Below, piece by piece: positions 10,535 to 20,049 of a stretch of DNA of 64,000 nt (its first letter is position 1; each line of letters opens with the position of its first letter). Below the pieces are notes generated by a model. The model was not told where the DNA came from and did no database searches. It saw nothing but the letters and a program-made list of their open reading frames with translations. The DNA is taken from contig JAHQIW010004413.1 in the NCBI GenBank assembly GCA_019055375.1, positions 27,561-91,560 on the forward strand, given 5' to 3'. Both the position numbers and the translations under genes were made by a program. The stretch is from Parelaphostrongylus tenuis (lineage: Eukaryota > Nematoda > Chromadorea > Rhabditida > Metastrongylidae).

Positions 10535-11950
10535 ATGAACATGGTGAGACATTCTAATCTCATCATATTTTCGCTGCTGGCCACAATCTCGACAGTTTTT
10601 GGATGCGGAGTGTTGCCTACAGGTCAAGATAATGATTAGAAGATTGTTATAGCATCACAGATATTCTCAGTCTTAGATAGAAATCGTGAACCCTAATCAG
10701 TATGATTGGGTCCAACATTTTATCAGTATTCTAGCTCTCACAACCGGGCCTCTTGATAGATTTTTTGAATTTTCGATAAAAAATAAGTAAGAACTCAAAA
10801 CACAGTATTTCAGTCCTTGATTATTTGCCATGAAAACTATGATATTTCACTGCAGGGAGCACTAGAAACTTTACTGTTACTGGCTTCACTTTGCCTGTTG
10901 CTATGGTTTACTCTACCGCACCTGATGTTCCGCCGCGAGTCCCTGGTATTGCAACAAGCGCGGAAGGAGCTAGGCGATTTGTGGACCGTCTTATAATGCA
11001 AACAGTAAGCTGCAACTCTTGAATTTCGAATGATATTATAGCAAAGAAAGCTCTAGGTGTCTGACAGTATGTGAGCTTCGATGTAAATATCCTTCGCATC
11101 GCTCCGTATGATCTGATTGAAGACGCTTCCAAGTAAACTCTCTGGAGTGATAGGGAGTTTGTTCTCCAGGTCTTTGACGTTCTCGAAAGCCAAGCTCGTA
11201 ATGCACTCCTACCTGATGCTGTCATATCGGCCATTTTGAGTCAACTGACTGTGACAGTCACTTACACACCATTGATGTGCTCTAATGTGCGTTTCGGTGT
11301 ACAGGATCCAGATCAGCGTAAGTATCCCATCTTTGATTCCGAGAGATTCAAAGCAGGAGCAGAGCAGATTTCAAAAAAGCACAGCTAACTTCTTTGTCCT
11401 CTGAAATACAAACAATTGGTAGAGTACAATTTTTTGTACCTCTTTTGAAGAATGGTACATTGCTCGATGTTTCGCGTGATGGTTCGAAAAACAACGATTG
11501 ATGAAAGATGATCCGTGTTCAAAACTGTTTTCACTTCTTTTATCTTGTCAAAGGAATATGTCTCCCTCAAGCTCAGAGTCTATTGCAGTCCAAATGAAGG
11601 AAAGTGCTTGCATCATCGTCGACAACACGGTGACGGCAATTTGCTCTAATGATGGAGCTGCGGCGGCATGTGCACCAGTACCAGCAGGAGGCCCCAATGG
11701 TCTGAAAATAACGCCTGTGCCCGATCCACACTTGACAATTTCGGGATCTTTCTCAGTATGAGTTTTAGTCCGCTAATTGGACAACTTTGTTTTGTGAGAA
11801 AAGATTTTTCTGCAGACCACAAATATTATCATGGCGAGTTGGTCGAGGGCAATGTGGCAAAGTGTAGTGAACCAAGCGATTCGTATGTTGGCATCTGGTC
11901 CATTCAGGCGGCACTTCTTTTCGGCGATTGCTACTGTCGGCAGAAATTGA
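10535..11950 (+). CDS. Secreted nematode-family protein, copy A (intact)
   Basis: I do not recognise a named family. Five exons are inferred from paralogues: 10535-10622, 10856-11004, 11170-11317, 11589-11755, 11816-11950 (TGA). They give about 228 residues. The N-terminus (MNMVRHSNLIIFSLLATIST-VFGCG) is a signal peptide, so secretion is likely. Conserved blocks follow: RNFTVTGFTLPVAMVY, VPGIAT, ESQARNALLPDAVISAILSQ, ACIIVDNTVTAIC, ITPVPDPHLTISGS, TTNIIMASWSRAMWQ and RMLASGPF. Paired cysteines fit an extracellular fold. All joins keep the frame, and exon 2-5 lengths equal those of copy B. One defect: the donor used by the paralogues is mutated here (GT to AT at 10629), so exon 1 must use the upstream GTCAAG at 10623 or splice poorly. 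Confidence 0.7.
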
Positions 11951-12019
11951 AAATGAATTGCGATTTATCTGAAGCAGACATTTTCATTTTTCTGTTATTT
12001 ACTGTCGCATTACCGCAGC

Positions 12020-12025
12020 AATAAA
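12020..12025 (+). terminator. Poly(A) signal AATAAA of copy A
   Basis: AATAAA lies 70 bp after the stop in a conserved TTACCGCAGCAATAAA context. The same hexamer sits in the same context after copies C and D. In copy B the site has changed to GCACTCT. Confidence 0.55.
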
Positions 12026-12378
12026 TAGGCTAATCATCTCAGTATTGATTACTCAGAGTAATGCATCAAATTGCATCGAAGTGTGTAATGTGATGAATTT
12101 GATTTTAGCGCTTTGTTTCAGAAACAGCTGAGATATTTGCAAAAGGAAAATTTACATTGAGGGAATCTCTTTCATCTATTTTTCAAGAAAATGTTACTGT
12201 TGTCGCCTCACTAATGGCCATAAAGAAACCAGTTTTAGAAGGATTACATGAACGAAAACATTGGAAAAATGTTATGAATAACAAGAATGAGAACAAAATG
12301 CGACAGCTTCGTAAAAATTTTAGTTGGAAATGTATTCATTCTACTTTCGAGAAATGCCCATGATAACTGATGTCAAGA

Positions 12379-13560
12379 TTAACCCTTTCGGGGCCGTGTG
12401 TACCATGAGTGGTACACGCGAATTTTCGTGATTTTCTCGTTAACTATAGACTTCTCTGTAGACTTGAGATGGCCATTCGATATCACAAAAAAAATTGCGG
12501 CTCTGATGGTGACGTTGGCTTTTGGGAACATTTTTTCATTGAGCTTTGACAACGAGGAAAAAATTGCGTTTTTTCTTCGGAATCTGCAGTGTGATTTGCA
12601 CTGGTGTTCACACTGACTTTTTACAAGGCAAAGGTTTTTCACCAGAGTTTCAGTAGTCGCTCGTTAGCTCGAGAAATGCTGATTCTAAATATACACTTAT
12701 TTTTTGAATTGAATAGCGAAGGTAGGTTTTTTGAGCGCTGTAAAAACTACAAATAAAAACTGCGTTTCGCTTCCGGAGTGCTTTGCGTGCTTCGCTATCG
12801 TTTATGCCTGGCCTTACAGTATTCTTTTGATAGTCGGATAGTTCAAAAAATGTGGATTTTAGAAATTAATTTGACTTTTCTGAACTAATTTTTTAGTGCC
12901 CTAAAGCAGGGAAATTAAGATTACATTTTATATTCTGAGTGAACATCTAGTCTCTTGATCTTCACAGTAGGTGTTTTGGTGATGGGTTTAGTGAAATTCG
13001 TACCCTAGAGAAAATTCATGATTAGAAAGAATAATATGTTATTAAAGGCCTTTTATAAAGCCTTTTTTGGTACAAGAGTATCATTAAGGAAAAAAAAACG
13101 TATCTCCATTTACTACTTATTATTTTTTGACGATATGCGACAGTGCAAAACTAAAACGGATTTTTTTCAATTTATGATCTTTTCAAGAAGCTTATGTGCT
13201 GTGAAGAGCGCATGTGGCGCAGTGGCTAGAGGTGCCCTGCGTCGCACACGAGGCCAATGGTTCGATCTCGCGCTCATGGCGCACCAAGCCATCCATCCCT
13301 CCGGGGTCGGTAAATTCGTACCAGGCAGGTCTCAGATTTGTCTGGGAGGATAAGCAGCACTGACTCGGTTCAGCGGGAGGCCACCGCGAGTCATTGTAAA
13401 GACCAGATATGCATTCAGTCACCTCAATCGAAGTTAGAAATTGAAGTCGAATGCATGGCGCATCCTTCAGGGATTGATCAACGCCGAGAGCTTTATCCTT
13501 CTATCCTTTTTATTATGTGCTGTGACTTCTGGTACGCAGTGGAATAAGCATCCACAGTCC
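12379..13560 (+). repeat. TTAA-bordered piggyBac-like non-autonomous repeat
   Basis: This begins with TTAACCCTTTCGGGGCC and a short hairpin (GTGTACCATGAGTGGTACAC). It is collinear with 20756-21600, including ATATGTTATT(A/G)AAGGCCTTTT and GGTACGCAGT(G/C)GAAT blocks. The TTAA target and CCCTTT terminus are typical of piggyBac-type elements; that class is inference, since the right terminus was not found. A SINE (13205-13512) is inserted near the right end. Confidence 0.5.
13205..13512 (+). mobile_element. tRNA-derived SINE (family 1), complete, with TSD
   Basis: The tRNA-like head has GAGCGC/GCGCTC ends, an A-box (TGGCGCAGTGGCTAGAGG) and a B-box (ATGGTTCGATCTC). A 230-bp body follows. The element is flanked by a perfect 13-bp direct repeat, TTATGTGCTGTGA (13192-13204 and 13513-13525). 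The paralogous host repeat near 21520-21545 lacks the insert, so it acts as an empty site. The SINE is non-autonomous and was transcribed by RNA polymerase III. Confidence 0.85.
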
Positions 13561-14470
13561 ACAATCATCAATTTCTAGATCCCTTCTTTGGAGAAATTTC
13601 ATATTCCCCACCCAAATTTTCAAGCTTTCCACTGATGTTGTTATTCTTTTGTTTGAAACATTTATTCAGCAAATGATAATTTATTAACAAGCGTCGATCA
13701 CTGGCAGTTAGCGAAAATGCTACAAAGTAATCAATGCAATTTTATAAACTTATCTTCGCGCACAAGCGCTATGAATTCTACGTATGTGCTTGATTTACTT
13801 GAGTACACATCTGGCAAAAGTTTGCAGCACGTCTTTGGAGGCAGTTTGTAAGATTTCAAGTTTCACTAGTGGAGAAGACCTTCTATTCAAAGTATTTATC
13901 TAGACATAACTTCTCTCACAATATCAGCAAGTAGCAGCTTTACAAAATTCTTCTCACATGCGGATCCAATTTCTCAAAGTAACTTAGAAAATAGACATAT
14001 TTATACGCGGTACAATTATATTACCCAGCATATGCAGTGGCTAGTATGGCTTGTAGTTGATGTAAAATCATCATGTTTTGTGAACTTGATAGAGCAGCCA
14101 ATTCAAGCATTGTCGAAACATCAGATATCGGTTGTCAGCAAAGAATCGATCTCTACACACCGAGAATACAAATATAGAATGCTATACTTACTGCTTCCCC
14201 TGAATACGATTGACCCTTCTTGCACAAAATTCTTCTGCAATCCATAAGTTTTAATCTTCCTCACGTGCATCACTATATAAATTATTAGAAATGAACGAAT
14301 CCTGGCTATAAAAATTTGGTTATAGTAAGAATTATCAATGACCTGGCATTCCATGCATTGCACAACAGCTCCTTTTGACATACTGCTTATTTTTCCAATT
14401 TCCAGTCACTATTATAACTCTCAAGTGTTATTTCCAGTAAAATATATCAAAACTGGTCCAACTTTTCCAA
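13560..14470. other. No recognisable feature
   Basis: AT-rich sequence with short chance frames only. No splice-supported coding exon or repeat copy is recognised. Confidence 0.4.
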
Positions 14471-15080
14471 AAAGCTTTTTTGACCTTGTTGCAGAAGGAA
14501 AACCTATTTGTTTCCACACGCATATTTCTCGCAAGACAGAGCTCTTTCTTCAGACTGTTGATAATCATTTGAAAGCGCACGACTTAAGGATTGCCGAACT
14601 CATTTTCTGGAAAGAGCGTTTCGTTGCAGTGTAGCAGGAAAGATAAAATCGAGTTTCACACATTCGGCTTGATTGTTGACAAGCTAATTCACGATCGGAG
14701 GGTCTGATGACTGCAGATTCCATGCAGTGGCCGCCCACGGTAGATCGATTTTCGCTTCAGAGAAGTGCGAATTTCATCATTCGATTAGAAATTTTTTCTC
14801 CGCTTCGAAAGCAAGTCAAGACCAAACGTATGATACTAATACTGAAAGACATTCTTTATACATTCATATGCTTTTCTTCCAGCAAAACAGCAACTGAATT
14901 GCGCAGCCGATGTGCAACGGAATTTTACATGGAATTTTACAGCGTTATCAAAGGCTCTTTAAAAAAAAGGTCACGTACAACAATAGCCAGGGTTCAAGAT
15001 TTTGAATGATTACTAAAACTCCCATGAAAAGTTCCTACCCAGCGAATGAGATCAGTTTTTCATTTGTCGCCTAATAATGG
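14470..15080 (+). repeat. Repeat 'R', best-preserved forward copy
   Basis: This aligns in reverse with 4018-4690 and forward with 7030-7690. It carries open frames of up to 100 codons (14707-15009), but these are interrupted in the other copies, so they are not treated as genes. Confidence 0.6.
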
Positions 15081-15417
15081 ACAAGAACTGTGACAACGTT
15101 CTGAGCTGTTATTAGCTGCGCCGGCGGGAGTCTTTATTATCACACCTTACAATGGAAACATGGGAATTTGTTTGGTCACTTGATGCATTGAGGGGATAAT
15201 ATCGAGACTGATTGACAGAATATAGCAGAAAAAATTTCTTTGAAAAGTTTTGAAGTTAAGAGAAGATCTTGTGCAGCCCGATGCACGTGTTTCGTCCTTA
15301 CAGACTCGTCACTTGGGCAGATCCCGTCGTCTTTCGATCTTTTTATAGTCAGTTCTCTCGGGAGCCCAGCTCCCCTACAGAGGCTAGAGAGAGACTATGA
15401 AAAGATCGAAAGACGAC

Positions 15418-15480
15418 GGGTTCTGCCCGACTGACGAGTCTGTAAAGACGAAACACGTGTATCGGGCTGTACAAGAGCCC
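15418..15480 (+). ncRNA. Hammerhead ribozyme, type I, intact (subfamily 1)
   Basis: This is the best-preserved copy. Outer stem I GGGUUCU pairs with AGAGCCC (15474-15480), with an internal UGUACA loop, and inner stem I GCCCGA pairs with UCGGGC. The core is CUGACGA (15431-15437), stem II is GUCU-GUAA-AGAC, then GAAA (15450-15453). Stem III is the self-complementary CACGUG closed by A15.1-U16.1. Cleavage is expected after A15461. Every invariant core base is present, and the stem I loop opposite loop II fits the tertiary contact of natural, fast hammerheads. The minimal stem III suggests activity as a dimer. Confidence 0.9.
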
Positions 15481-15735
15481 TTACCAGACCACATGACAAG
15501 TGGCTCAAATAATAATGAAAGGATCTATTGAAATTTGAGCGTGTTCTGAAAAAGCACTCGAAATAAAGGTATAATATGATAAAAAATATCAACCAAAGAG
15601 CAATCGAGTGCGCAACACTCCGTGTTAGGTGAAAGTTTCACTTGACATAGAGTATAAAACGTTCGTCTTCGACAACTCTCTGTACGGAGAGCAGGCTCCC
15701 GAGAGAACTGACCAATAAAAAGATCGAAAGACGAC

Positions 15736-15798
15736 GGGTTCTGCCCGACTGACAAGCCTGTAAGGACGAAACACGTGTATCGGGCTGTACAAGAGCCC
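15736..15798 (+). ncRNA. Hammerhead ribozyme, G8 mutant (subfamily 1)
   Basis: All stems match 15418-15480, but the core reads CUGACAA (G8 to A), and stem II has one mismatch (GCCU with GGAC). Loss of G8, the general acid, should abolish cleavage. Confidence 0.75.
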
Positions 15799-15859
15799 TT
15801 ACCAGATCAGATGACATGTTATCTCAGGAATATTTACATTAGAAACTTTCACAACAAGG

Positions 15860-18180
15860 CTAATAATAGTGCTTCAAACTCTAGTTTACTCTTACAATAA
15901 CAAATCATGACAGTGAACAAAATTGGGCTGGCCAGTTTCTATATGCTATTGCCAGAAGTGACAACTTTCGACAGGAGATGAAAGTGTGAAGGAGATCTGG
16001 ACTATAGAACGTAACAGAACTGTGAGCCATGTGACTGTAGCAAAGTGGTACAATGGAAAACGTCCTGCGTGAACGCCCTTTCGAGACATCTGACTAAATT
16101 AAAGAGGCATGTCATAAATTTTCTGAGTAAAAACCCAGTCAATGGCGATTTCAAGCAGATCCAGAAGGTTGCACATCATTAGCAGATTTCGTCAGTAATG
16201 ATTGTCTTCATCTTGAAGAATAATTAATGTTGTTTTCAACTGTATTTATGTACAAGCTTGAAAGTAAGCAGGTAGACTTCTTCTCAACCTAATATAGAGC
16301 TCGCCCTTTTCCGCCGACTATAATCGACGTGTTTAGAACACCAATCGTTGTACATTGTTCGGCTGAAATTTGACGAAGTGGTTCTATTGTTCTTATTCAG
16401 CAAGCAATAGAGCATAAATTCCCAAGCACCACTGAACGAAATTCGCGAATTTTTGCTCAACTTACGTAAACAAAGAAATATTACGATGCAGGTAATTGGA
16501 TAAAGTGTTACAAAATCCTGTAGAACACTAACTTCTTATGTCATTGGATCAGTTTGAATAGATTAAGTCTGCATTTATGATGCAGTTCTGTCACGATAAT
16601 TTTGCGTTAAATGGAAAAATATAATTGAAAACACATAGACCAAAAATTGTGGAAAAATTTCGTGCTTTAATGTTCAAACTAATTTCTCTTTTTGCAAAAT
16701 GTTATTTTTCAGGCAAAGCATCAATACTTGTGCGTTCATCAGGTGCTCTTGTTATCTCTGAAGAACATGAAATTGATCGACAACAGTGTCATTCCGCATC
16801 TTTAAAAAAAAATCGCGACCGATTATTCAGCTACAACACATGGATTTTAAGTTTGAGCGGTTATATAGTGCAATTTTCATATTTTCAATTGAACACAAAT
16901 CGTTCTCACGATTGACTGTGCGTGAACGAGCACTTCTTGAACTCTTTTCGTTTCCTCGCATTCATTCTCCACAAAGGTCTTCGAGCATTTCACATGTCGC
17001 TTCGGTTGCCGTTTGAAGATTTTGTCTTCCTCATGAACAAAGTACAGTTCTGGTCAAAATAATTCCCCATTCAATCTTCGCGATAGTCGAGCAGCCGCGT
17101 TTCCTAAAGAGATTTAATGATTGATTGCGAACGAATGTTACGGAGAGGATTTATGTAATGCCTAGCTTATCAGCTTGCCTGCCTTCTGATGGAGCGCATC
17201 ACAAGTCAGCGCTATCTAACGTTCATAAGAAGTTTTGAAATTTGTTAAACCTTCTTATATAAATACGTTACTCCATGCAAATATTACACTCAAACATAAA
17301 AATTCCACCAATTAAATGCTTTTTGAAAATCATCTTGTCTATCGCAACATCAAAGATTGACTGACGTTAAATCTTTAGCCTTTCTCGCGATCCATATTTT
17401 CGCTCTTCAAGACAAGATCTTTTCCGAATTTATCTGAGTTTTGTAATTAATCGACACCTCAAATCTCGGCGATTCAAGTGCTGTGCTTGACTCTTAAAAC
17501 AGCCTATTTTCCGCGCTGTAGCAGCGAAAATAAACTTGAGTAATCATTCGATGCTAAATCTCAGCACTTCCGAAACTGTGATTGTTTTTTTGAAATGATT
17601 TTTCCAATGTGTTGTGGAATGAAAGCTGAAATTGTCACAGTGAGTGTTATGGATCGATTAAGCGCCTTAACGAGCGCGCCATGAGATTCACATGTGGTGC
17701 ACGATTTTTGAAAAGAATCTTAGGTTTTAGCGTCTTTAGAAAAACTTCTAGCCATTTTATACTAGACGATTTTTTCTAAACATTCATATAATTTTCGCTC
17801 ACAGGCTTTGACTGCTTAGTTTTTGGCTTATTAGCTACTTTATCTGGCAATATAAAGTAAAACGAAAACCTAAACCGAGAATACGATAGAACAAAGATTT
17901 TTTCCAACAAGCGCAATACAAAAAACCGACGAATCTCTATAAGACGGAGAAAAATTTTTGAATGACGAAATTACGCGCGATCACACAAGCTGCGTTCATA
18001 ATCACATTCATTTCACTTTGGGTAAGCTTTCTTGAACTAATTACGTTTTCAAATTCATCGCTATTCAGGCTTTCGAATGATTATTATAAGTCCGATGGAA
18101 AATCGCTGTTCGGCAAAAGAGTTTTTGCAAATATATATGGAAATTTTAATATTTTACTACTTCTTTCGTTGTGCTATGAT
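15860..18180. other. Long gap without recognisable gene
   Basis: About 2.3 kb of AT-rich sequence. The longest open frames (16625-16915 and 16786-17016, about 90 codons) overlap in different frames, have no flanking splice consensus and match nothing I know. The part from about 17480 has scattered similarity to the AT-rich repeats at 38.0, 44.4 and 54 kb. Confidence 0.4.
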
Positions 18181-18189
18181 AATTCATAA

Positions 18190-18380
18190 ATTCCTAAGAG
18201 AACTGAGTGGTGAGAAAAAACGTGGCCTCGGGCGGGGATCGCACCTGCGTTTCATCCTATACGGGGACGCGTGCTCTACCACTATACCACCGAGGCATAT
18301 TTGCCCAAACACTCAATCTTCAACATCTTTTTGTTAGCTATCAGCCACCAACCTACAGCAGGTGAGGTCGGGTATGCGAT
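18190..18380 (-). mobile_element. tRNA-like sequence within SINE (family 3)
   Basis: On the minus strand 18296-18225 folds as a near-complete cloverleaf. It has a 7-bp acceptor stem (GCCTCGG/CCGAGGC), a weak D arm (TATAGTGGTAGAGC), an anticodon stem CGTCC/GGATG with loop CCGTATA, a 4-nt variable region and a T arm with one mismatch. C33 in place of U33, the weak D stem and the TGCGATC T-loop argue against a working tRNA. The flanks share block order with the repeat at 5110-5290, so a tRNA-derived SINE is preferred. A diverged tRNA gene is the alternative. Confidence 0.55.
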
Positions 18381-18573
18381 TTTGCTCTATAGACCCAGTT
18401 GAGCTAATAGCCATAGCCATTTTTTGCTTACCACTGAATTCTCTTAGAAATATACATAGGACCTCGAAAATGGAAAAGAATTGATTGCACCAATCAATAT
18501 ACAGTAAAGTACTCCTGAGATAACCACTATGTGAACCACTTTTCCTTGTGATTTTACTAATACTGAAGTTTTC

Positions 18574-18797
18574 TGATAAGGGTATGACTTGTTTTGAGCC
18601 AATAGGTCTAGTGCTATAAAGGAGCCTATTTCGTTCTATTGGGACTCATCAGTAGCACTCTTCCTCGGTGGCGTCGATCCGAGACTAAATAATCCTCCAA
18701 AGGAATCGACGCCGAGTAAAAAATAATCAGCCGTAGTAGGATGATGGTATTACCTAATGCTGTGGTGATCGATAGTCCAGCTTGTGGCTTTTCTGTA
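18574..18797 (-). mobile_element. Solo hammerhead element, subfamily 2, with 8-bp TSD
   Basis: This is one minus-oriented unit, truncated at the far end and bordered by AAGTTTTC (18566-18573 and 18798-18805). Its interior is collinear with the 55.2-kb copies: GGAATCGACGCCGAGTAAAA, GTAGGATGATGGTATTACCT and a final GTGGTGATCGATAGTCCAGC. Confidence 0.65.
18611..18658 (-). ncRNA. Hammerhead ribozyme, type I (subfamily 2)
   Basis: On the minus strand stem I is GUGCUA with UAGCAC (perfect), the core is CUGAUGA, stem II GUCC with GAAC has one mismatch, GAAA is intact, and stem III (UAGG-CUCC-UUUA) is slightly eroded. The cleavage site precedes UAGCAC. Activity is possible but reduced. Confidence 0.75.
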
Positions 18798-19158
18798 AAG
18801 TTTTCCTATTTATTTTCATTGTATACTGCCTTTATCTTCTCAATTTTTGCCGTCTCTGCTAGCGCTCTTGCTCAATTCATTCATTTCCAGCTACGATCGT
18901 TACAGTAATTCAAATGCAAGACGGGTCAGATAAATGAATGTTTTGAGTCACTCCTTCTACTTACATTATCAACAAATCTGACGCACAACTGTATATAATA
19001 GTATTTTCAAATCTACTGGGTGCTGATGTCAAATTGAACCATTTCAATGGTTCATAATATATGGACACTGTACAAAACATCAGAACATCCCTTTATTTCG
19101 AGTGCTTCATTAAGACCACGCTCCATTATTTGAGCCAACTTGTCATGTGGTCTGGTAA

Positions 19159-19220
19159 GGGCTCTTGTACAGCCCGGTGCACATGTTTCGTCCTTACGGA
19201 CTCGTCAGCCGGGCAGACCC
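19159..19220 (-). ncRNA. Hammerhead ribozyme with compensatory stem I change
   Basis: The core is CUGACGA, stem II GUCC-GUAA-GGAC is perfect, and GAAA is present. Inner stem I is GCCCGG with CCGGGC, where the other copies have GCCCGA with UCGGGC, so both sides changed together. The cleavage triplet is altered (U16.1 to C), which should slow cleavage. Confidence 0.8.
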
Positions 19221-19477
19221 GTCGTCTGTCGATCTTTTTATAGTCAGTTCTCTCGGGAGCCTTACACTCCTTATAGAGAGTTATCGACGACGTACGCTTT
19301 ACACTCTATGTCAAGTGAAACATTCACTTAGCACAGAATGTTGTGCACTCGATTGCTCATTGGCTGGTACTTTTATCATAATTATACCTTTATCTCGAGT
19401 GCTCTGTTTAGACCACGCTCAAATTTCAATAGATCCTTTCATCATTATTTGAGCCAAGTTGTCATGTGGTCTGGTAA

Positions 19478-19541
19478 GGGCTCTTGTACAGCGCGATACA
19501 CGTGTTTTCGTCCTTAGAGACTCGTCAGTCGGGCAGAACCC
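19478..19541 (-). ncRNA. Hammerhead ribozyme, slightly damaged (subfamily 1)
   Basis: CUGACGA, stem II and the CACGUGUA stem III are present. There is an extra A after GAAA and one mismatch in inner stem I (GCCCGA with UCGCGC). Confidence 0.7.
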
Positions 19542-19933
19542 GTTGTCTTTCGATATTTTTACAGTCAGTTCTCTCGGGAGCTTTGCTCTCTTACAGGGAG
19601 TTATCGAAGACGAACGTTTTACACTCTATGTCAAGCGAAACTTTCACCTAACACAGAATGTTTGCGCACTCGATTGCTCTTTGGCTGGTATTTTTATCAT
19701 ATTATACCTTTATTTTGAGTGCTCTATCTAGACCACACTCAAATTTCATAAAATCCTTTCATTGATTAGCTGACGCTAGGTTGGTAAATTAGTCGTAGAA
19801 GTTCTACATATGCCCAGGCTCTGAAGAAAATCCTTTCACTATTATTTGAGCCAACTTGTGATGTCTTCTGGTAACTCTCTGTAAGGGAGCAGAGCTCCCG
19901 AGAGAACTGTCTATAAAAATATCGAAAGACAAA

Positions 19934-19995
19934 GGGTTCTGCCCGACTGACGAGTCTGTAAGGACGAAGCACGTGTATCGGGCTGTACAAGAGCC
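19934..19995 (+). ncRNA. Hammerhead ribozyme (subfamily 1)
   Basis: Stem I GCCCGA/UCGGGC and the outer GGGUUCU half-helix are intact. The core is CUGACGA, stem II GUCU-GUAA-GGAC has one wobble pair, and the GAA triad is present with 15.1 changed from A to G. Cleavage site UA before UCGGGC is retained. Confidence 0.75.
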
Positions 19996-20049
19996 TTACC
20001 AGACCATATATCAAGTTGACTCAAATAATAATGAAAGCATCAGAACATC

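Larger units (their letters stand above)
15250..15850. mobile_element. Hammerhead element, subfamily 1, inverted plus tandem units
   Basis: A left arm in minus orientation (ribozyme 15267-15329, core damaged to GUGACGA) faces a right arm in plus orientation (ribozyme 15418-15480, intact). A further plus-oriented unit follows directly, with its ribozyme at 15736-15798. The spacing between the two plus-strand ribozymes is 318 bp, one monomer length. The shared unit end is CTTACCAGACCACATGACA then CTCAAATAATAATGAAAGG. No protein is encoded. Confidence 0.75.
19090..20037. mobile_element. Hammerhead element, subfamily 1: dimer plus inverted unit, 12-bp TSD
   Basis: The whole composite is bounded by a perfect direct repeat, CATCAGAACATC (19078-19089 and 20038-20049). 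Inside are two minus-oriented monomers in tandem with a 319-bp period (TGAGCC starts at 19131 and 19450) and then a third unit that switches to plus orientation at about 19875. Ribozymes are at 19159-19220 (-), 19478-19541 (-) and 19934-19995 (+). A tandem array ending in an inversion inside one target-site duplication resembles twin-primed reverse transcription. No protein is encoded. Confidence 0.85.

Noticed and set aside
14707..15009. 100-codon frame in repeat R
   Set aside because: The same stretch in the three other R copies is interrupted by stops and indels.
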